Shown here: piece after piece, positions 1-9,091 of the stretch | Layout of the letters: every line of letters begins with the position of its first letter | How positions within the stretch are numbered: the stretch's first letter is position 1 | Assembly (NCBI RefSeq): GCF_014203355.1 | Contig: NZ_JACHIR010000001.1 | Coordinates: 1,428,038 to 1,492,037, forward strand | DNA: 64,000 bases | Source: Kutzneria kofuensis | GTDB taxonomy: Bacteria > Actinomycetota > Actinomycetes > Mycobacteriales > Pseudonocardiaceae | Direction of reading: 5' to 3' | Notes under the pieces: model-generated | Told to the model about the DNA's origin: nothing | The model's database searches: none | What the model saw: the letters and a program-made list of their open reading frames with translations, nothing else | Made by a program: the position numbers and the translations under genes

Positions 1-485
1 ACGTGATGGTCAACAATGCGGGCGCGGGCCCGATCTCACCGCTGGACGATCTCCGGGTCGACGAGTGGGACCAGATGGTCGACGTCAACGTCAAGGGCCT
101 GCTGCACGGGATCGCCGCCGCGCTGCCGGTGTTCCGGCGGCAGGGCGCCGGGCACTTCGTCACCACGGTGTCCACGGCCGCGTTCCGCATCGTGCCGGCG
201 ATGGCGGTCTACGCCGGCACGAAGTTCGCCCAGCGGGCCATCTGCGAGGGCCTGCGCCAGGAAGCCGGCGACGCGCTGCGGGTCACCACGGTCTTGCCCG
301 GCCCGATCGCCACCGCCTTCGGCGAGGCGTCGAGCAACCGTCACATCCGCGACCGGGTCACCCGGGAGCTGGGCCGGATCGCCATCGCCCCGGCCGCCGT
401 CGCCCGGGCCATCGCCTTCGCCATCGAGCAGCCCGCGGACGTCGAGATGAACGAGATCGTGGTGCGGCCGACGGCCCAGGCCTAG
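1..485 (+). CDS. SDR family oxidoreductase, 3' portion only
   Basis: This is the C-terminal 160 residues or so of a short-chain dehydrogenase/reductase; the N-terminal Rossmann glycine motif lies outside the window. The visible part has the conserved NNAG motif at its very start and the catalytic YxxxK as YAGTK, with the usual upstream Ser in VSTAA. The PGPIATAF loop after beta-6 is typical of classical SDRs. The ending is normal for a protein of about 230-250 residues, so only the beginning is missing. The substrate cannot be told from sequence. It is followed, after no gap, by the convergent end of a small regulator gene, so it ends its transcription unit here. Family assignment is firm and specific function unknown. 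Confidence 0.9.
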   Translation, partial: VMVNNAGAGPISPLDDLRVDEWDQMVDVNVKGLLHGIAAALPVFRRQGAGHFVTTVSTAAFRIVPAMAVYAGTKFAQRAICEGLRQEAGDALRVTTVLPGPIATAFGEASSNRHIRDRVTRELGRIAIAPAAVARAIAFAIEQPADVEMNEIVVRPTAQA

Positions 486-694
486 CCGTCCTTCTCCTTG
501 GGCTCCTTGGGCGGCCTTCCCCGACGGGGGATGCCGCCCACGCCGGACGGCATGCGGCCGGCGTCGACCAGGGCCTTGCGCAACAGGAACTCGATCTGGG
601 CGTTGGCGCTGCGCAGCTCGTCCGCCGCCCAGCGGGCCAGGGCGTCGTGGACGGCGGGATCCAACCTGAGCAACACGCCCTTGCGCTCGGCCAC
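482..694 (-). CDS. Ribbon-helix-helix (Arc-like) DNA-binding protein
   Basis: This 70-residue protein has the features of an Arc/CopG-type ribbon-helix-helix regulator: a short beta strand (VLLRLDP) followed by two helices containing RSANAQIEFLLRKAL. The RSxNxQIExLL pattern is the DNA-binding signature of the Arc-like DUF2274/HicB-antitoxin group. The tail is a basic, proline-rich stretch (RRGRPPKEPKEKDG). I chose the GTG at 694 because GAGGGGG sits just upstream; the frame is open further out to 727 but lacks a ribosome site there. No toxin gene is next to it. It is divergent from the lysozyme gene, and the shared upstream region contains two dyads that could be its operators. It may control itself and the lysozyme (inference). 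Confidence 0.8.
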   Translation of the reverse strand: MAERKGVLLRLDPAVHDALARWAADELRSANAQIEFLLRKALVDAGRMPSGVGGIPRRGRPPKEPKEKDG

Positions 695-712
695 GGCACC
701 CCCTCGACTGAC

Positions 713-762
713 GAGTGATACTGCCACTCTAGCATGTAGATATCACCTTCCCCGAAAGGTGA
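713..762. promoter_or_regulatory. Two dyads in the divergent RHH/lysozyme promoter region
   Basis: Positions 713-729 hold GAGTG-7 nt-CACTC, and 743-762 hold TCACCTT-6 nt-AAGGTGA, which is a perfect 7-bp inverted repeat. Both lie between the divergent starts at 694 (minus) and 864 (plus). Short dyads are typical ribbon-helix-helix targets. The role is inferred from position only. Confidence 0.4.
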
Positions 763-863
763 CTAATTCACCGAAACCCTGGTACGGCGGTTGCCGATCG
801 GCCACCATGCGATCAACGCGGCCGCACACCCCTGCCGGCCGCGCCGGACCTGGGGAGTCGCAG

Positions 864-1667
864 ATGCGCACCAGTCGAATCGCCGGTGTTGTCGCCGGCC
901 TGTTACTCATCACCACCGCAACGACCACCGTCACCGCGAACGCGGCCACCGACCCTGACGACCCGGCCCTGCACTGGGCCGGCTCGCAGGTGGCCAAGCA
1001 CGAGGGCGCCGGCGCCGCGGGCTTCGCGCCGCTGGCCGGCCTGCCCGGCCTCGACGTCAGCCACTACCAGGGCAACGTGGACTGGGCCTCGGTGGCGGCC
1101 AAGGGCGCGAAGTTCGCCTACGTCAAGGCCACCGAGGGCACGACCTACACCGACCCGACCTTCGCCCACCAGTACAACGGAAGCTACAACGCGGGCCTGA
1201 TCCGCGGCGCCTACCACTTCGCCCGGCCGAACCTGTCGAGCGGCGCCGCCCAGGCCGACTACTTCGTCGCCCACGGCGGCGGCTGGTCCAAGGACGGCAA
1301 GACGCTGCCGCCCATGCTGGACATCGAGTACGCGCCCAGCGGCGACCAGTGCTACGGCCTGAGCCAGGCCTCGATGCGCAGCTGGATCCAGGCGTTCAGC
1401 AACGAGGTGCACGCCAAGACCACGCGCTACGCCACCGTGTACACGACCACCGACTGGTGGACGAAGTGCACCGGCAACTGGAGCGGGCTGAGCCAGACCA
1501 ACCCGCTGTTCATCGCCCGCTACAGCAGCAGCCCCGGCACCCTGCCCGCGGGCTGGGCCACCTGGACGTTCTGGCAGTTCGCGGACTCCGGCACGTTCCC
1601 GGGCGACCAGGACCAGTTCAACGGCTCGGCGACCCGCCTGCTCGCCCTGGCCAACAACACCGCCTGA
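864..1667 (+). CDS. Secreted glycoside hydrolase family 25 lysozyme
   Basis: This is a 267-residue exported muramidase. The ATG at 864 has GGGGAG seven bases upstream and opens a classic signal peptide (MRTSR, a hydrophobic stretch, then TANAATD as the probable cleavage area near residue 28). The mature part is one GH25 barrel: GLDVSHYQGNVDW carries the first catalytic-region Asp, then YVKATEGTTYTDP, GAYHFARP and PPMLDIEYAP, where the DIE motif holds the catalytic acid. The end (WTFWQFAD) is typical. It should cleave beta-1,4 bonds in peptidoglycan outside the cell, either for wall remodelling or against competitors. There is no extra wall-binding domain. A 15-bp terminator follows immediately. 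Confidence 0.95.
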   Translation: MRTSRIAGVVAGLLLITTATTTVTANAATDPDDPALHWAGSQVAKHEGAGAAGFAPLAGLPGLDVSHYQGNVDWASVAAKGAKFAYVKATEGTTYTDPTFAHQYNGSYNAGLIRGAYHFARPNLSSGAAQADYFVAHGGGWSKDGKTLPPMLDIEYAPSGDQCYGLSQASMRSWIQAFSNEVHAKTTRYATVYTTTDWWTKCTGNWSGLSQTNPLFIARYSSSPGTLPAGWATWTFWQFADSGTFPGDQDQFNGSATRLLALANNTA

Positions 1668-1673
1668 GTGAGA

Positions 1674-1706
1674 CGGCAGGCCCCGCCCTGGGGGCGGGGC
1701 CTGCCG
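1674..1706. terminator. Bidirectional terminator hairpin
   Basis: A perfect 15-bp stem (1674-1688 with 1692-1706) encloses a 3-nt loop. It sits between the convergent ends of the lysozyme (1667) and the sedolisin gene (1714), so it can serve both. Confidence 0.85.
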
Positions 1707-1713
1707 CGGGGGC

Positions 1714-4700
1714 TCAGCAGGACACGGGTTTCAGGGCGAAGTCGGCGGTCACCGACCTGCCCTTGCTGATCTTCACCTGCCGGGTCTGCGGCTGCCAGCC
1801 GTCCCGCGCGACGATCAACGTCAGCGGGTTGTTCCGGTTGTCCAGCCACAGCACGTAATTCCCGTTGGCGTCGGTCTTGAGCGTGTACGACGCCGCCCAG
1901 GTGTCGATCTGCACGGTCGCGCCCGGGATCGGCGCCGCGCCGCCCTTGCAGGCCAGGCCGGTCACCGTGCCGGTGATCTTGCCCCAGGTCGCGGGCGGTT
2001 TCACCGTGAAGGTCACGGGAATCGCCGCGACCGGGTGCGGCACGACAGCGGCGACCTCCAGCGACGCCGTGTACGCCCCGGGCTGGGCGAGCGACGCGGC
2101 GTCCAGCTTCACGGTGAAGCTGGCCGACTTGCCGGGCGCGATCGTCACGGCGTTCTGCGGCGCGACGGACAGCCACGGGATCGACACGTACTCGCCGCAC
2201 TGGTCGTAACCGGGCAGCAGCTGGTCCTGCGTGGTCGGGCTGAAGCCGCCGGCCGAGCCGCCGATCCGGTAGAACCCGCAAGCGCTTGCGCCACGGAACA
2301 ACGTGGCGTTGGCGTTGGGCAGCGGGCTCCAGCTGTTGGTCGACGGGTCGTAGGCGTAGCCGGCGTTGGTGAGGCTGCCGTCCTGGATGCCGCCGGACAC
2401 CAGCAACTGTCCGTTCCCGACGGAGCTGGACGCCGCGAACACCGACACCGGCAGGCTGGCGATCGGCGACCAGACGCCGGTCGTGGTGTTCAGCCCGAAG
2501 CCGACGCCGACGTAGTCCAGGCCGCTCGCCCCGCCGGCGCAGTACAGCGTGCCGGCGATGGTGCCGCAGCTGGTCCAGCTCAACGCCTTCGGCAGCGACG
2601 GGCCGGCCGACCACGTGTTCGTCGCCGGGTCGTACACCTGGACGTCCGTGACACCGCAGGAATCCTGCAGGCAGCCGCCCACGACATAGACCTTGCCGCC
2701 GACCACCGCGCTGCCCATGGCGGAGTACGCCTTCGGCATCGGGGCGCCGGTCGTCCACGCGTTGGTGGCGGTGTCGTAGATCTCCAGGTCGCCGTTCGGC
2801 GGCCCGGACACGCCCCAGCCGCCGGCCAGGTAGACCTTGGTACCGATGGCGACGGCGAACGGGTTCTCGCGGGCCTCCTTGAGGTCGGCGATCGGCGACC
2901 AGGACTGGGTGCCCGGGTCGTAGACGTAGTTCTTCGTGGTCAGGTCAGTGCCGTTGAGGCCGGTGAACGAGTAGACCTTGCCGTTCACCGTGACGGCCGC
3001 GTTGTCCATGATCTTCGTCGGGTAGTCGGCGACGCTCTGCCACGACGCCGCGGCCGGCGTGGTGTCCGCGACGGCGGCGGTCTTCGCCTTGCCCAGCAAC
3101 GGACCGGTGCTGAAGTCACCCTTGACCTTCCGCAGCGGCGCGGAAACCTGGGCCGCCGGCGTGTAGCCGCCGGGCCGCGGATCGAGGCGGACGTCGGCCG
3201 GCGCGGTGCCGGTGTTGGTCACCTTGACCGTGGCGGTGGTGTTCCCCTGCCAGGCAACGCTCTTGCTGATCGCCGTGGTGTTCACGGTCAGCCGCGCCGA
3301 GTCCAGCGAGAAGTCCTGCGGCGTCACGCCGTCCGGCGTGATGGTGGCGGACGTGGTCGCCGTGACGTAGTTCGTCGCCGCCGCGCTGATCGGGTGCGTG
3401 CCGGTCTGCGTGGAGAAGAACCAGTACGAGCCGTCGCCACTGGTGGTGGTCTTGTCCGCCGGGTGGTCGACGCTGGTCACTGCCGCGCCGGCCAGCGGCA
3501 CGTTGGCGACCTTGTCGGTGACGTGCCCGGTGACGATGCCGCCGGGCGTCAGCGTGCAGGCGTGGTCGCCGACGAACACGTCATCGACCTCCCACCAGAA
3601 TCCGAAGTTCTCCTCCACGTAGTGGAACCGCACCTGCACCGCCGACTTGCCGGCCGCGGCCGGCAGCGGCAGGACCTGCTTGCCCGAGGCGTCCTGGGAG
3701 TTGTGCCGCCACACCGGTGTCCAGGTCGTGCCACCGTCCACCGTGTACTCGACGGAGGCGTTCATCGAGTCGCCGTACGCCTCGAAGTCGGTGCCGAAGG
3801 TCAGCGTGGGATTGGCGGCCGCGCTGAGGTCGTACACCGGGCTGGTCAGCGTGGTGTCCTGGTCACCACCCTCCAGGTTGCTCTCGGTGATGGCGAAGTT
3901 TCCGCTGCCGCCGGTGTTGTTGCTGCGGCGGCCGGGGTTGTCGAACTCCCACGGCCGGCTGCCGGGCACGGTGTTCTGCACGGTCCAACCGTCCGGAGTG
4001 GACGATCCGTCGAACGACTGGGTCGCGCCGCTGAACTTGTTGTCGTAGCCGGGCGCCCCGCAGGTCACCGGGTCGACCTTGATCGCCACGTCGTGGCCGA
4101 CGGCCGCCTTGCCGACCTGAACCTGTTGGGAATCCTGGAGGTAACCCGGATAGGCCGGATCGACCTGCACGGTGTAGGTGGCGCCCTGCGGCACGGTCAG
4201 CGTGTACCGGCCGCTGACCGGGTCGGTGTGCACGGCCGTCGTCGGCTGCCCGGCGACCTGCACCTGCGCCGCCAGCGGCCAGCCGTGGCCGGAACCGTCC
4301 CGCACCACACCGGAAACCGTGGTGGTCGGGATGGCCGCGAGGGTGAAGTTCTCGGTCACGGTCTGGCCGTCGCCGACCGCGACGCCGCTCACCGAAGCGT
4401 CTTCGTAGCCGAACTTGGTGGCGGTGGCGGTGTAGGTGCCGGCCGGCACGTCCAACGCGAAATGGCCGGCGGAGTCGGTGTTCGCGGACAGATCGCCGAT
4501 CTTCACCTGCGCGCCGGCCAGGGCCTTGCCGGTGTTGTCGGTCACCGTGCCGGTGACCGAGCCCGTTGGGCCGGCGGTGAAGGCGGCGATGCCGTTGGGC
4601 GTGCCGAGGCCGGTCGGGCCGTCGTAGCCGGGGCCGCCGGTGCACAGGTACGCCGGCGAGCACTTGCCGTTGGCGCCGCCGGCGACGTCGTTCAACGCCC

Positions 4701-5754
4701 GGGAATCCTTGTACGGGAAGGTGTTCGGGTACGAGCCGGCCGGCGGGGCGCCGGCGAGTGCGTACACGCCGGCGATGATCGGCGACGAGACGCTGGTGCC
4801 GCCCATCACCACCCAGCCGCCCTGCACGTAGACGGCGACCGGCGTGTTCAGGTCGGCGACCGCGGAGACGTCGGCGACGGTTCGGTTGGCGCAGCCGGAA
4901 TCCCGCTGGAACGCCGGCTTCGCCTCGTACGCCGAACAACCGCTGCCGCTGCCGCTCCACGCCGACTCGGTCCAGCCGCGTGCGCTGGCGTCACGCTGCA
5001 ACGACGTGCCGCCGACCGACGTGACGTGCGGCGACGAGGCCGGGAACTCCACGCCGTAGCCGTAGTCGCCGGCGCTGACCGTCATGACCACGCCCGGGTG
5101 GTCGTAGTAGGCGCTGTCGATCTCCAGCTCCGCCGGGTCCTCGTCGGCGCCGTAGCTGTTGGAGACGAACTTCGCGCCCAGCGCCACGGCCTCGTTCACC
5201 GCCGCGCCCATGTTCGGCACCTGCGGGTCGTCGGCCTCGACCAGGACGATGTGGCATCTCGGGCAGACCGCGGACACCATGTCCAGGTCCAGCGCCTCTT
5301 CGCGCTGCCAGGACGCGTTCTGCGCCGGATACTGCGTGCCGCCGCGCTGGTCGACGCGCTTGAAGCAGCCGTTGGCCGTGGTGCAGGGCGGCAGTCCGTA
5401 CTGCTGGCGGTAGATCGCCAGCTCCTCCTCGGCGTTCGGGTAGTCGTAGGCGTCGACGATCGCGACCGTCTGGCCCTCACCGGCGGTCGCCGACGGCAGG
5501 TTGTAAGCGCTTCCCAGGTCGGTCGGGCCGTAGCCGGCCGGCGCCGCGTTCGCGTGCACCCCGGCCGCACCCTTGACATCGGTGCGCTGCAGCGCGAAAC
5601 AGGTGACCTCGCCCGGTCTGGGTTTCTGCGGGCAGACGTGCTCGGCGGCCTGCGGCACCGGCGGCGCGGGAGCCGCGGCCGCCGCCGCGACCGGCGTCAG
5701 CGCGGCCGCAACGGCTGTCGCCACCACCGCGAGCAGCGTTCGTAGTGCGGGCAA
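1714..5754 (-). CDS. Secreted S53 sedolisin-like protease with CarboxypepD_reg and kelch domains
   Basis: This is a 1346-residue exported protein. I start it at the TTG at 5754: AAAGGA lies seven bases before it and a signal peptide follows directly (residues 1-28, ending in an Ala run), whereas the open frame upstream looks non-coding. Residues about 75-385 form the sedolisin domain, with the ExxxD pair at E152/D156, oxyanion Asp230 in SAGDYGYG and Ser321 in GGTSVSSP. The calcium-site region NDVAGGANGK follows, so all catalytic residues are present. Then come two carboxypeptidase-regulatory-like beta domains, a jelly-roll domain beginning near GAPGYDNKFSG, another regulatory-like domain, about five to six kelch repeats (for example AVAIGTKVYLAGG, GSAVVGGKVYVVGG) and a last regulatory-like domain. 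A long N-terminal propeptide typical of S53 enzymes is missing or very short. It is probably an extracellular protein degrader. Confidence 0.9.
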   Translation of the reverse strand: MPALRTLLAVVATAVAAALTPVAAAAAAPAPPVPQAAEHVCPQKPRPGEVTCFALQRTDVKGAAGVHANAAPAGYGPTDLGSAYNLPSATAGEGQTVAIVDAYDYPNAEEELAIYRQQYGLPPCTTANGCFKRVDQRGGTQYPAQNASWQREEALDLDMVSAVCPRCHIVLVEADDPQVPNMGAAVNEAVALGAKFVSNSYGADEDPAELEIDSAYYDHPGVVMTVSAGDYGYGVEFPASSPHVTSVGGTSLQRDASARGWTESAWSGSGSGCSAYEAKPAFQRDSGCANRTVADVSAVADLNTPVAVYVQGGWVVMGGTSVSSPIIAGVYALAGAPPAGSYPNTFPYKDSRALNDVAGGANGKCSPAYLCTGGPGYDGPTGLGTPNGIAAFTAGPTGSVTGTVTDNTGKALAGAQVKIGDLSANTDSAGHFALDVPAGTYTATATKFGYEDASVSGVAVGDGQTVTENFTLAAIPTTTVSGVVRDGSGHGWPLAAQVQVAGQPTTAVHTDPVSGRYTLTVPQGATYTVQVDPAYPGYLQDSQQVQVGKAAVGHDVAIKVDPVTCGAPGYDNKFSGATQSFDGSSTPDGWTVQNTVPGSRPWEFDNPGRRSNNTGGSGNFAITESNLEGGDQDTTLTSPVYDLSAAANPTLTFGTDFEAYGDSMNASVEYTVDGGTTWTPVWRHNSQDASGKQVLPLPAAAGKSAVQVRFHYVEENFGFWWEVDDVFVGDHACTLTPGGIVTGHVTDKVANVPLAGAAVTSVDHPADKTTTSGDGSYWFFSTQTGTHPISAAATNYVTATTSATITPDGVTPQDFSLDSARLTVNTTAISKSVAWQGNTTATVKVTNTGTAPADVRLDPRPGGYTPAAQVSAPLRKVKGDFSTGPLLGKAKTAAVADTTPAAASWQSVADYPTKIMDNAAVTVNGKVYSFTGLNGTDLTTKNYVYDPGTQSWSPIADLKEARENPFAVAIGTKVYLAGGWGVSGPPNGDLEIYDTATNAWTTGAPMPKAYSAMGSAVVGGKVYVVGGCLQDSCGVTDVQVYDPATNTWSAGPSLPKALSWTSCGTIAGTLYCAGGASGLDYVGVGFGLNTTTGVWSPIASLPVSVFAASSSVGNGQLLVSGGIQDGSLTNAGYAYDPSTNSWSPLPNANATLFRGASACGFYRIGGSAGGFSPTTQDQLLPGYDQCGEYVSIPWLSVAPQNAVTIAPGKSASFTVKLDAASLAQPGAYTASLEVAAVVPHPVAAIPVTFTVKPPATWGKITGTVTGLACKGGAAPIPGATVQIDTWAASYTLKTDANGNYVLWLDNRNNPLTLIVARDGWQPQTRQVKISKGRSVTADFALKPVSC

Positions 5755-5861
5755 CTGTGTGTCCTTTCGCTGGCGTGGCGGCCAACGATTCGGATCTTCG
5801 CACCCTGCCGTTGCGTAAAACCGGACAAGATGCGGACACCGTCCCGCAATTTTTTGATGCT

Positions 5862-5895
5862 TGACAGAAAAAGGGGCCGAACGGCTCAACCCCGA
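5862..5895 (-). terminator. Possible weak terminator after the biosynthetic operon
   Basis: Read on the minus strand, the stop codon of the lyase gene lies in a GGGG...CCCC foldback that is followed directly by TTTTT. The stem is short and imperfect, so this is only a possible end for the 12-gene operon. Confidence 0.35.
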
Positions 5896-7226
5896 TAGCG
5901 CCGCAGCACCCGATCCACCAGGGCGGGGGCGTCGCCGATGTAGTGCGCGGGGTCGAGCAGGTCGTCCAGCGGGAGCTCGGCCTCGATCTTGCCGGCGAGG
6001 ACCTCGCGCAGGGACTTCCCGGTGGCCGACGCCTCCCGGGACGCCTCGCCGAGCACCTTCTTCGCGACGGCCTTGCCCAGCACCGGAGCCAGGGCGACGT
6101 TGAGACGTTCGCTGACGATGCCGCCACCGGACAGGGCCAGGTTGGCGGCCATGCGATCGGGGAACACCTCCAAGCCCTCGAGCAGCTCAGCGGCGGTGAA
6201 GGCGGCGCCGCCGACCAGGCGGAGGGATTCGCGGAGCGGCTGCCACTCGGCGTGCCAAGCGCCGCCGGGGCGCTCGTCCTCGGCGACCATGCTGGCGGCC
6301 AGCACCGACACCTGGGCGGGCACCTGGCGGGCAGCGGTGACGATCAACGTCGCCAGCACGGGATTGCGCTTCTGGGGCATGGCCGACGAAGCGCCCCGGC
6401 CGTCGGCGGCGGGCTCGGCGACCTCGCCGATCTCCGTGCGGGACAGGACCTGCACGTCGATGCCGATCTTGCCGAGGGCGCCGGCGACGAACTGCACCAC
6501 GTTGCCGACGTCGACGATCGGGGTGCGCAGGGTGTGCCACGGGGCGACGGGTTCGGCGAGCCCGAGCTCCTCGGCGAAGGGGGCGACCAACGGCACACCG
6601 GCGTCGACGCCGGCCAGGCGGCCGTACTCCACATAGGCGGCAAGGGTTCCGGCGGCGCCGGCGAGCTCGGCCGGCAGCACCAGGGCTTCCAACCGGTCGA
6701 TGGAGTCCAACACGAGCGACAGCCAGCCGGCCGCCTTCAGGCCGAAGGTGGTGGGCACGGCGTGCTGGGTCAACGTCCGGCCGGCGATCAACGTCGTCCG
6801 GTGCTCGGCGGCGAGCCGGGCCAACGCGTCGGCGCAGCGGCGGAGGTCGGCCAACAGCAGGGACCGAACCCGTTGCACGACAAGCATGGTGGCGCTGTCG
6901 AGGATGTCCTGGCTGGTGGAGCCCCGATGCACGTACTCGGCAACCTCAGCCGGCACCAGCTTCATGAGCGCCGGTACGAAGGCGACAACCGGGTTGGCGG
7001 CCCCGCGCGAGGCGACCGCCAGTTCGACAACGTCCAACTGCTCGGCAGAGACGGCGGAGATGGCCCTGGCGGCGCTGTCGGGCACGACCCCGAGCCGGGC
7101 CTGGGCCCGGGCCAGGGCGGCCTCGACGTCGACCATGGCCCGCAGCCAAGCCTCGTCGTCGGTCTCTCCTGCCACGGGCGTGCCGGCCCAGGTCGGCGCC
7201 AGCAACCCAGCGTCGGTACCGGTCAC
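5886..7226 (-). CDS. CreD-like nitrosuccinate lyase (PcaB/adenylosuccinate lyase fold)
   Basis: The 446-residue product belongs to the fumarase/aspartase superfamily, nearest the 3-carboxy-cis,cis-muconate cycloisomerase branch. It has the signature loop SSAMPQKRNP and the catalytic-region motifs YVHRGSTSQDI and GRTLTQHAVPTTFG. In the nitrous-acid pathway of cremeomycin-type clusters, the enzyme CreD from this branch eliminates nitrite from nitrosuccinate to give fumarate. I assign that role because the gene starts with a GTGA overlap on the stop of a CreE-like flavoenzyme and lies in an operon that needs nitrite. The alternative is a true PcaB, since the pca operon at 39-44 kb lacks that gene, but the company it keeps argues against this. 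It would act in the cytoplasm as a tetramer, as its family does. Confidence 0.85.
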   Translation of the reverse strand: MTGTDAGLLAPTWAGTPVAGETDDEAWLRAMVDVEAALARAQARLGVVPDSAARAISAVSAEQLDVVELAVASRGAANPVVAFVPALMKLVPAEVAEYVHRGSTSQDILDSATMLVVQRVRSLLLADLRRCADALARLAAEHRTTLIAGRTLTQHAVPTTFGLKAAGWLSLVLDSIDRLEALVLPAELAGAAGTLAAYVEYGRLAGVDAGVPLVAPFAEELGLAEPVAPWHTLRTPIVDVGNVVQFVAGALGKIGIDVQVLSRTEIGEVAEPAADGRGASSAMPQKRNPVLATLIVTAARQVPAQVSVLAASMVAEDERPGGAWHAEWQPLRESLRLVGGAAFTAAELLEGLEVFPDRMAANLALSGGGIVSERLNVALAPVLGKAVAKKVLGEASREASATGKSLREVLAGKIEAELPLDDLLDPAHYIGDAPALVDRVLRRYRG

Positions 7227-9091
7227 GCCAGCCTCCCAACCACCGCCACCGGCATCGTCCGCACGGCCAGCGCGGCGCGCGCGATGGCGTCGGAATCCTC
7301 CAGCGTCACCGAGCCGACGCCGGGACGGATACCGGCGGCGGTCACCCAGTGAACGTACTCGGTGGGCACGCCGTAGGCGAACCGAGCGGGATGGGGCCGG
7401 TTGGTGGCGTCGATCACGTGATACGGGCGAGCGGTGACGGCGACGCCGCCGCTCTCGAACGACTCGGAGCCCTCGTCGGGGATGTGGAAGGAACGGCACT
7501 GCCCGGTGACCTTGAGGTACCGCAGCAGCGGATTGGCGCTGCGGTTGAGGTCGACGTCGGGGATCCGGGCCTCGATGAGCGTGGTGACGGCGATCGGCGG
7601 AGCCGGCACGGAGGTCGCGTCGACCATGAACGTCTCGCCCAGGCCGACCCGAACACCGGGGCCGAGCACGCGCAGCACGCCGGCCTCCAGCAGCGCGGTC
7701 ATCTCCTCGATCCGGCGCAGCGGCGGCCCGATGGACAGGAAGGCGTTGAACGGCGTGTACCAGCGGGCGAGTTCGTCACGGTAGGAGCCGCCGGTGATGC
7801 CGCCGTGGTCGACGACCATCCGGATCTCGTTGCGCAGGTCCCGAAGCGTGTCCAGTGCCGCCTTCAACGGGCTGGACACGTTGCCGCGCTTGGCCTCCCG
7901 CGCGTCGGAGCGCAGGTAGCCGAGCAGCCAGCGCTGGTAGTCGGCCTGGTCGGCGAACGCCTTCTCGCCGTACGGCTTGGCGATCCGCTCCCAGTTCCAG
8001 AGTTCTTCCGCCACCACGCCGAATCGAGCCAGCAGCTCGGAATCGTCCAGGCCGTCGCGAAGAGCTTCCACGTACAGCCGGGAGAACTCCGCAACCTGCG
8101 CCGGAGTCAGCCGGTCGGCCAGCAGCGTGGCGTAGTAGACGGCCCGGGCTTCCTTGTCGATCAACGGCCACACGTCACGCATGAACCGCACCCGACCGGA
8201 CTTTCGCAGCCGCTCGATCACCGACGGGGTGAGGAAGGCCGGCTGGTGCCGACCGACCTGACCCTTCTGGTTCTCGCCACGGGCGTGGTGCGGGACGCCA
8301 CGCCGGGATCCGGCATACAGCGCGGGTTCCAGACCGGAAGGGTGGTACACCAGCCCGTCCTCGGTGCGCTCGTAGCGGCCACCGCGGCCCTCGGTGAACA
8401 GCGCCAGGTAGTCGAAGAAGTTCAGCCCCAGCCCGCGCAGCGCCACCTTCTCCCCCGCCTCGATCCGGGACAGGTCCAGGTCCGCCGGGTTGCTCGGCGG
8501 AATGTAAGTCAGCCCCCGCTCCGCCGCGAAGTCCCGCAGCGTGGTCTCCTCGGCGGTCAGCACGACCGGCCCATGCCCCAACGCCAACACCACGGCGTCG
8601 AGATCGTCCACAGTGGACCCGTTCTTCAACCGCACGGTCTGCCGGCCATCAGGCTGGTCGTCGACGGCCACGGCGGTGCCCCGGTGCACCGTCACGTCGA
8701 CCTCGCCGTCAAGAAGCTGCGTGAACACCCACTCCAGGTAGTGGCCGTACAACGCGCGGCTCGGATACGTGTCCGGCCCGAGATCAGCGGCCTCGGCCCG
8801 CACGTGCTCCGGATACTCGTCGCCCACACCGCAAGCCCACTCGTACAGGCTCGGCCCCGGCACGACCGGGCCCTCCAGCGGGACGCTGTCGTCCGTGTAC
8901 AGGCTGACCTGCGACGCAACGGTGTTCATCAGCAGCGTGCCGGACTGGCTGATCCGCCACACACTGCCCGCGCCAGGCGGGTACGGGTCGATCACGTGCA
9001 CCGCGACCGGCACGCCCGGCGCCCGGTTGGCGATGATCCGTTCCAGCACGGACGTGCCGCGCGGACCGGCCCCGATGATGCAGATCCTCAC
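7223..9091 (-). CDS. CreE-like flavin monooxygenase making nitrosuccinate from aspartate
   Basis: This is a 622-residue FAD/NAD(P)-binding protein. It opens with the Rossmann motif GAGPRGTSVLERI, has a distinctive acidic/proline motif IDPYPPGAGSVWR, a second nucleotide-binding strand (VVLALGHGP) and GLGLNFFDYLALFTEGRGGRY. This is the PF13454-type family that includes CreE/FzmM nitrosuccinate synthases, which oxidise the aspartate amine to a nitro group with NADPH and O2. The family also has uncharacterised members, so the activity is inferred mainly from coupling to the CreD-like lyase (overlap 7223-7226) and the rest of the operon. The start GTG at 9091 overlaps the stop of the upstream SDR. 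A paralogue lies at 27575-29401 without a lyase partner. Confidence 0.85.
   Translation of the reverse strand: MRICIIGAGPRGTSVLERIIANRAPGVPVAVHVIDPYPPGAGSVWRISQSGTLLMNTVASQVSLYTDDSVPLEGPVVPGPSLYEWACGVGDEYPEHVRAEAADLGPDTYPSRALYGHYLEWVFTQLLDGEVDVTVHRGTAVAVDDQPDGRQTVRLKNGSTVDDLDAVVLALGHGPVVLTAEETTLRDFAAERGLTYIPPSNPADLDLSRIEAGEKVALRGLGLNFFDYLALFTEGRGGRYERTEDGLVYHPSGLEPALYAGSRRGVPHHARGENQKGQVGRHQPAFLTPSVIERLRKSGRVRFMRDVWPLIDKEARAVYYATLLADRLTPAQVAEFSRLYVEALRDGLDDSELLARFGVVAEELWNWERIAKPYGEKAFADQADYQRWLLGYLRSDAREAKRGNVSSPLKAALDTLRDLRNEIRMVVDHGGITGGSYRDELARWYTPFNAFLSIGPPLRRIEEMTALLEAGVLRVLGPGVRVGLGETFMVDATSVPAPPIAVTTLIEARIPDVDLNRSANPLLRYLKVTGQCRSFHIPDEGSESFESGGVAVTARPYHVIDATNRPHPARFAYGVPTEYVHWVTAAGIRPGVGSVTLEDSDAIARAALAVRTMPVAVVGRLA

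Noticed and set aside
2035-5745. A 1236-codon open frame on the plus strand opposite the sedolisin gene
   Set aside because: Its product is Arg/Gly/Val-rich low-complexity sequence without domains. The opposite strand encodes a clear multidomain protein, so it is a GC-driven shadow.
5886-7226. Calling the lyase a plain PcaB because the pca operon lacks one
   Set aside because: It overlaps a CreE-like gene and belongs to an operon that needs nitrous acid, so CreD function is the better reading. The PcaB possibility is kept as a finding.
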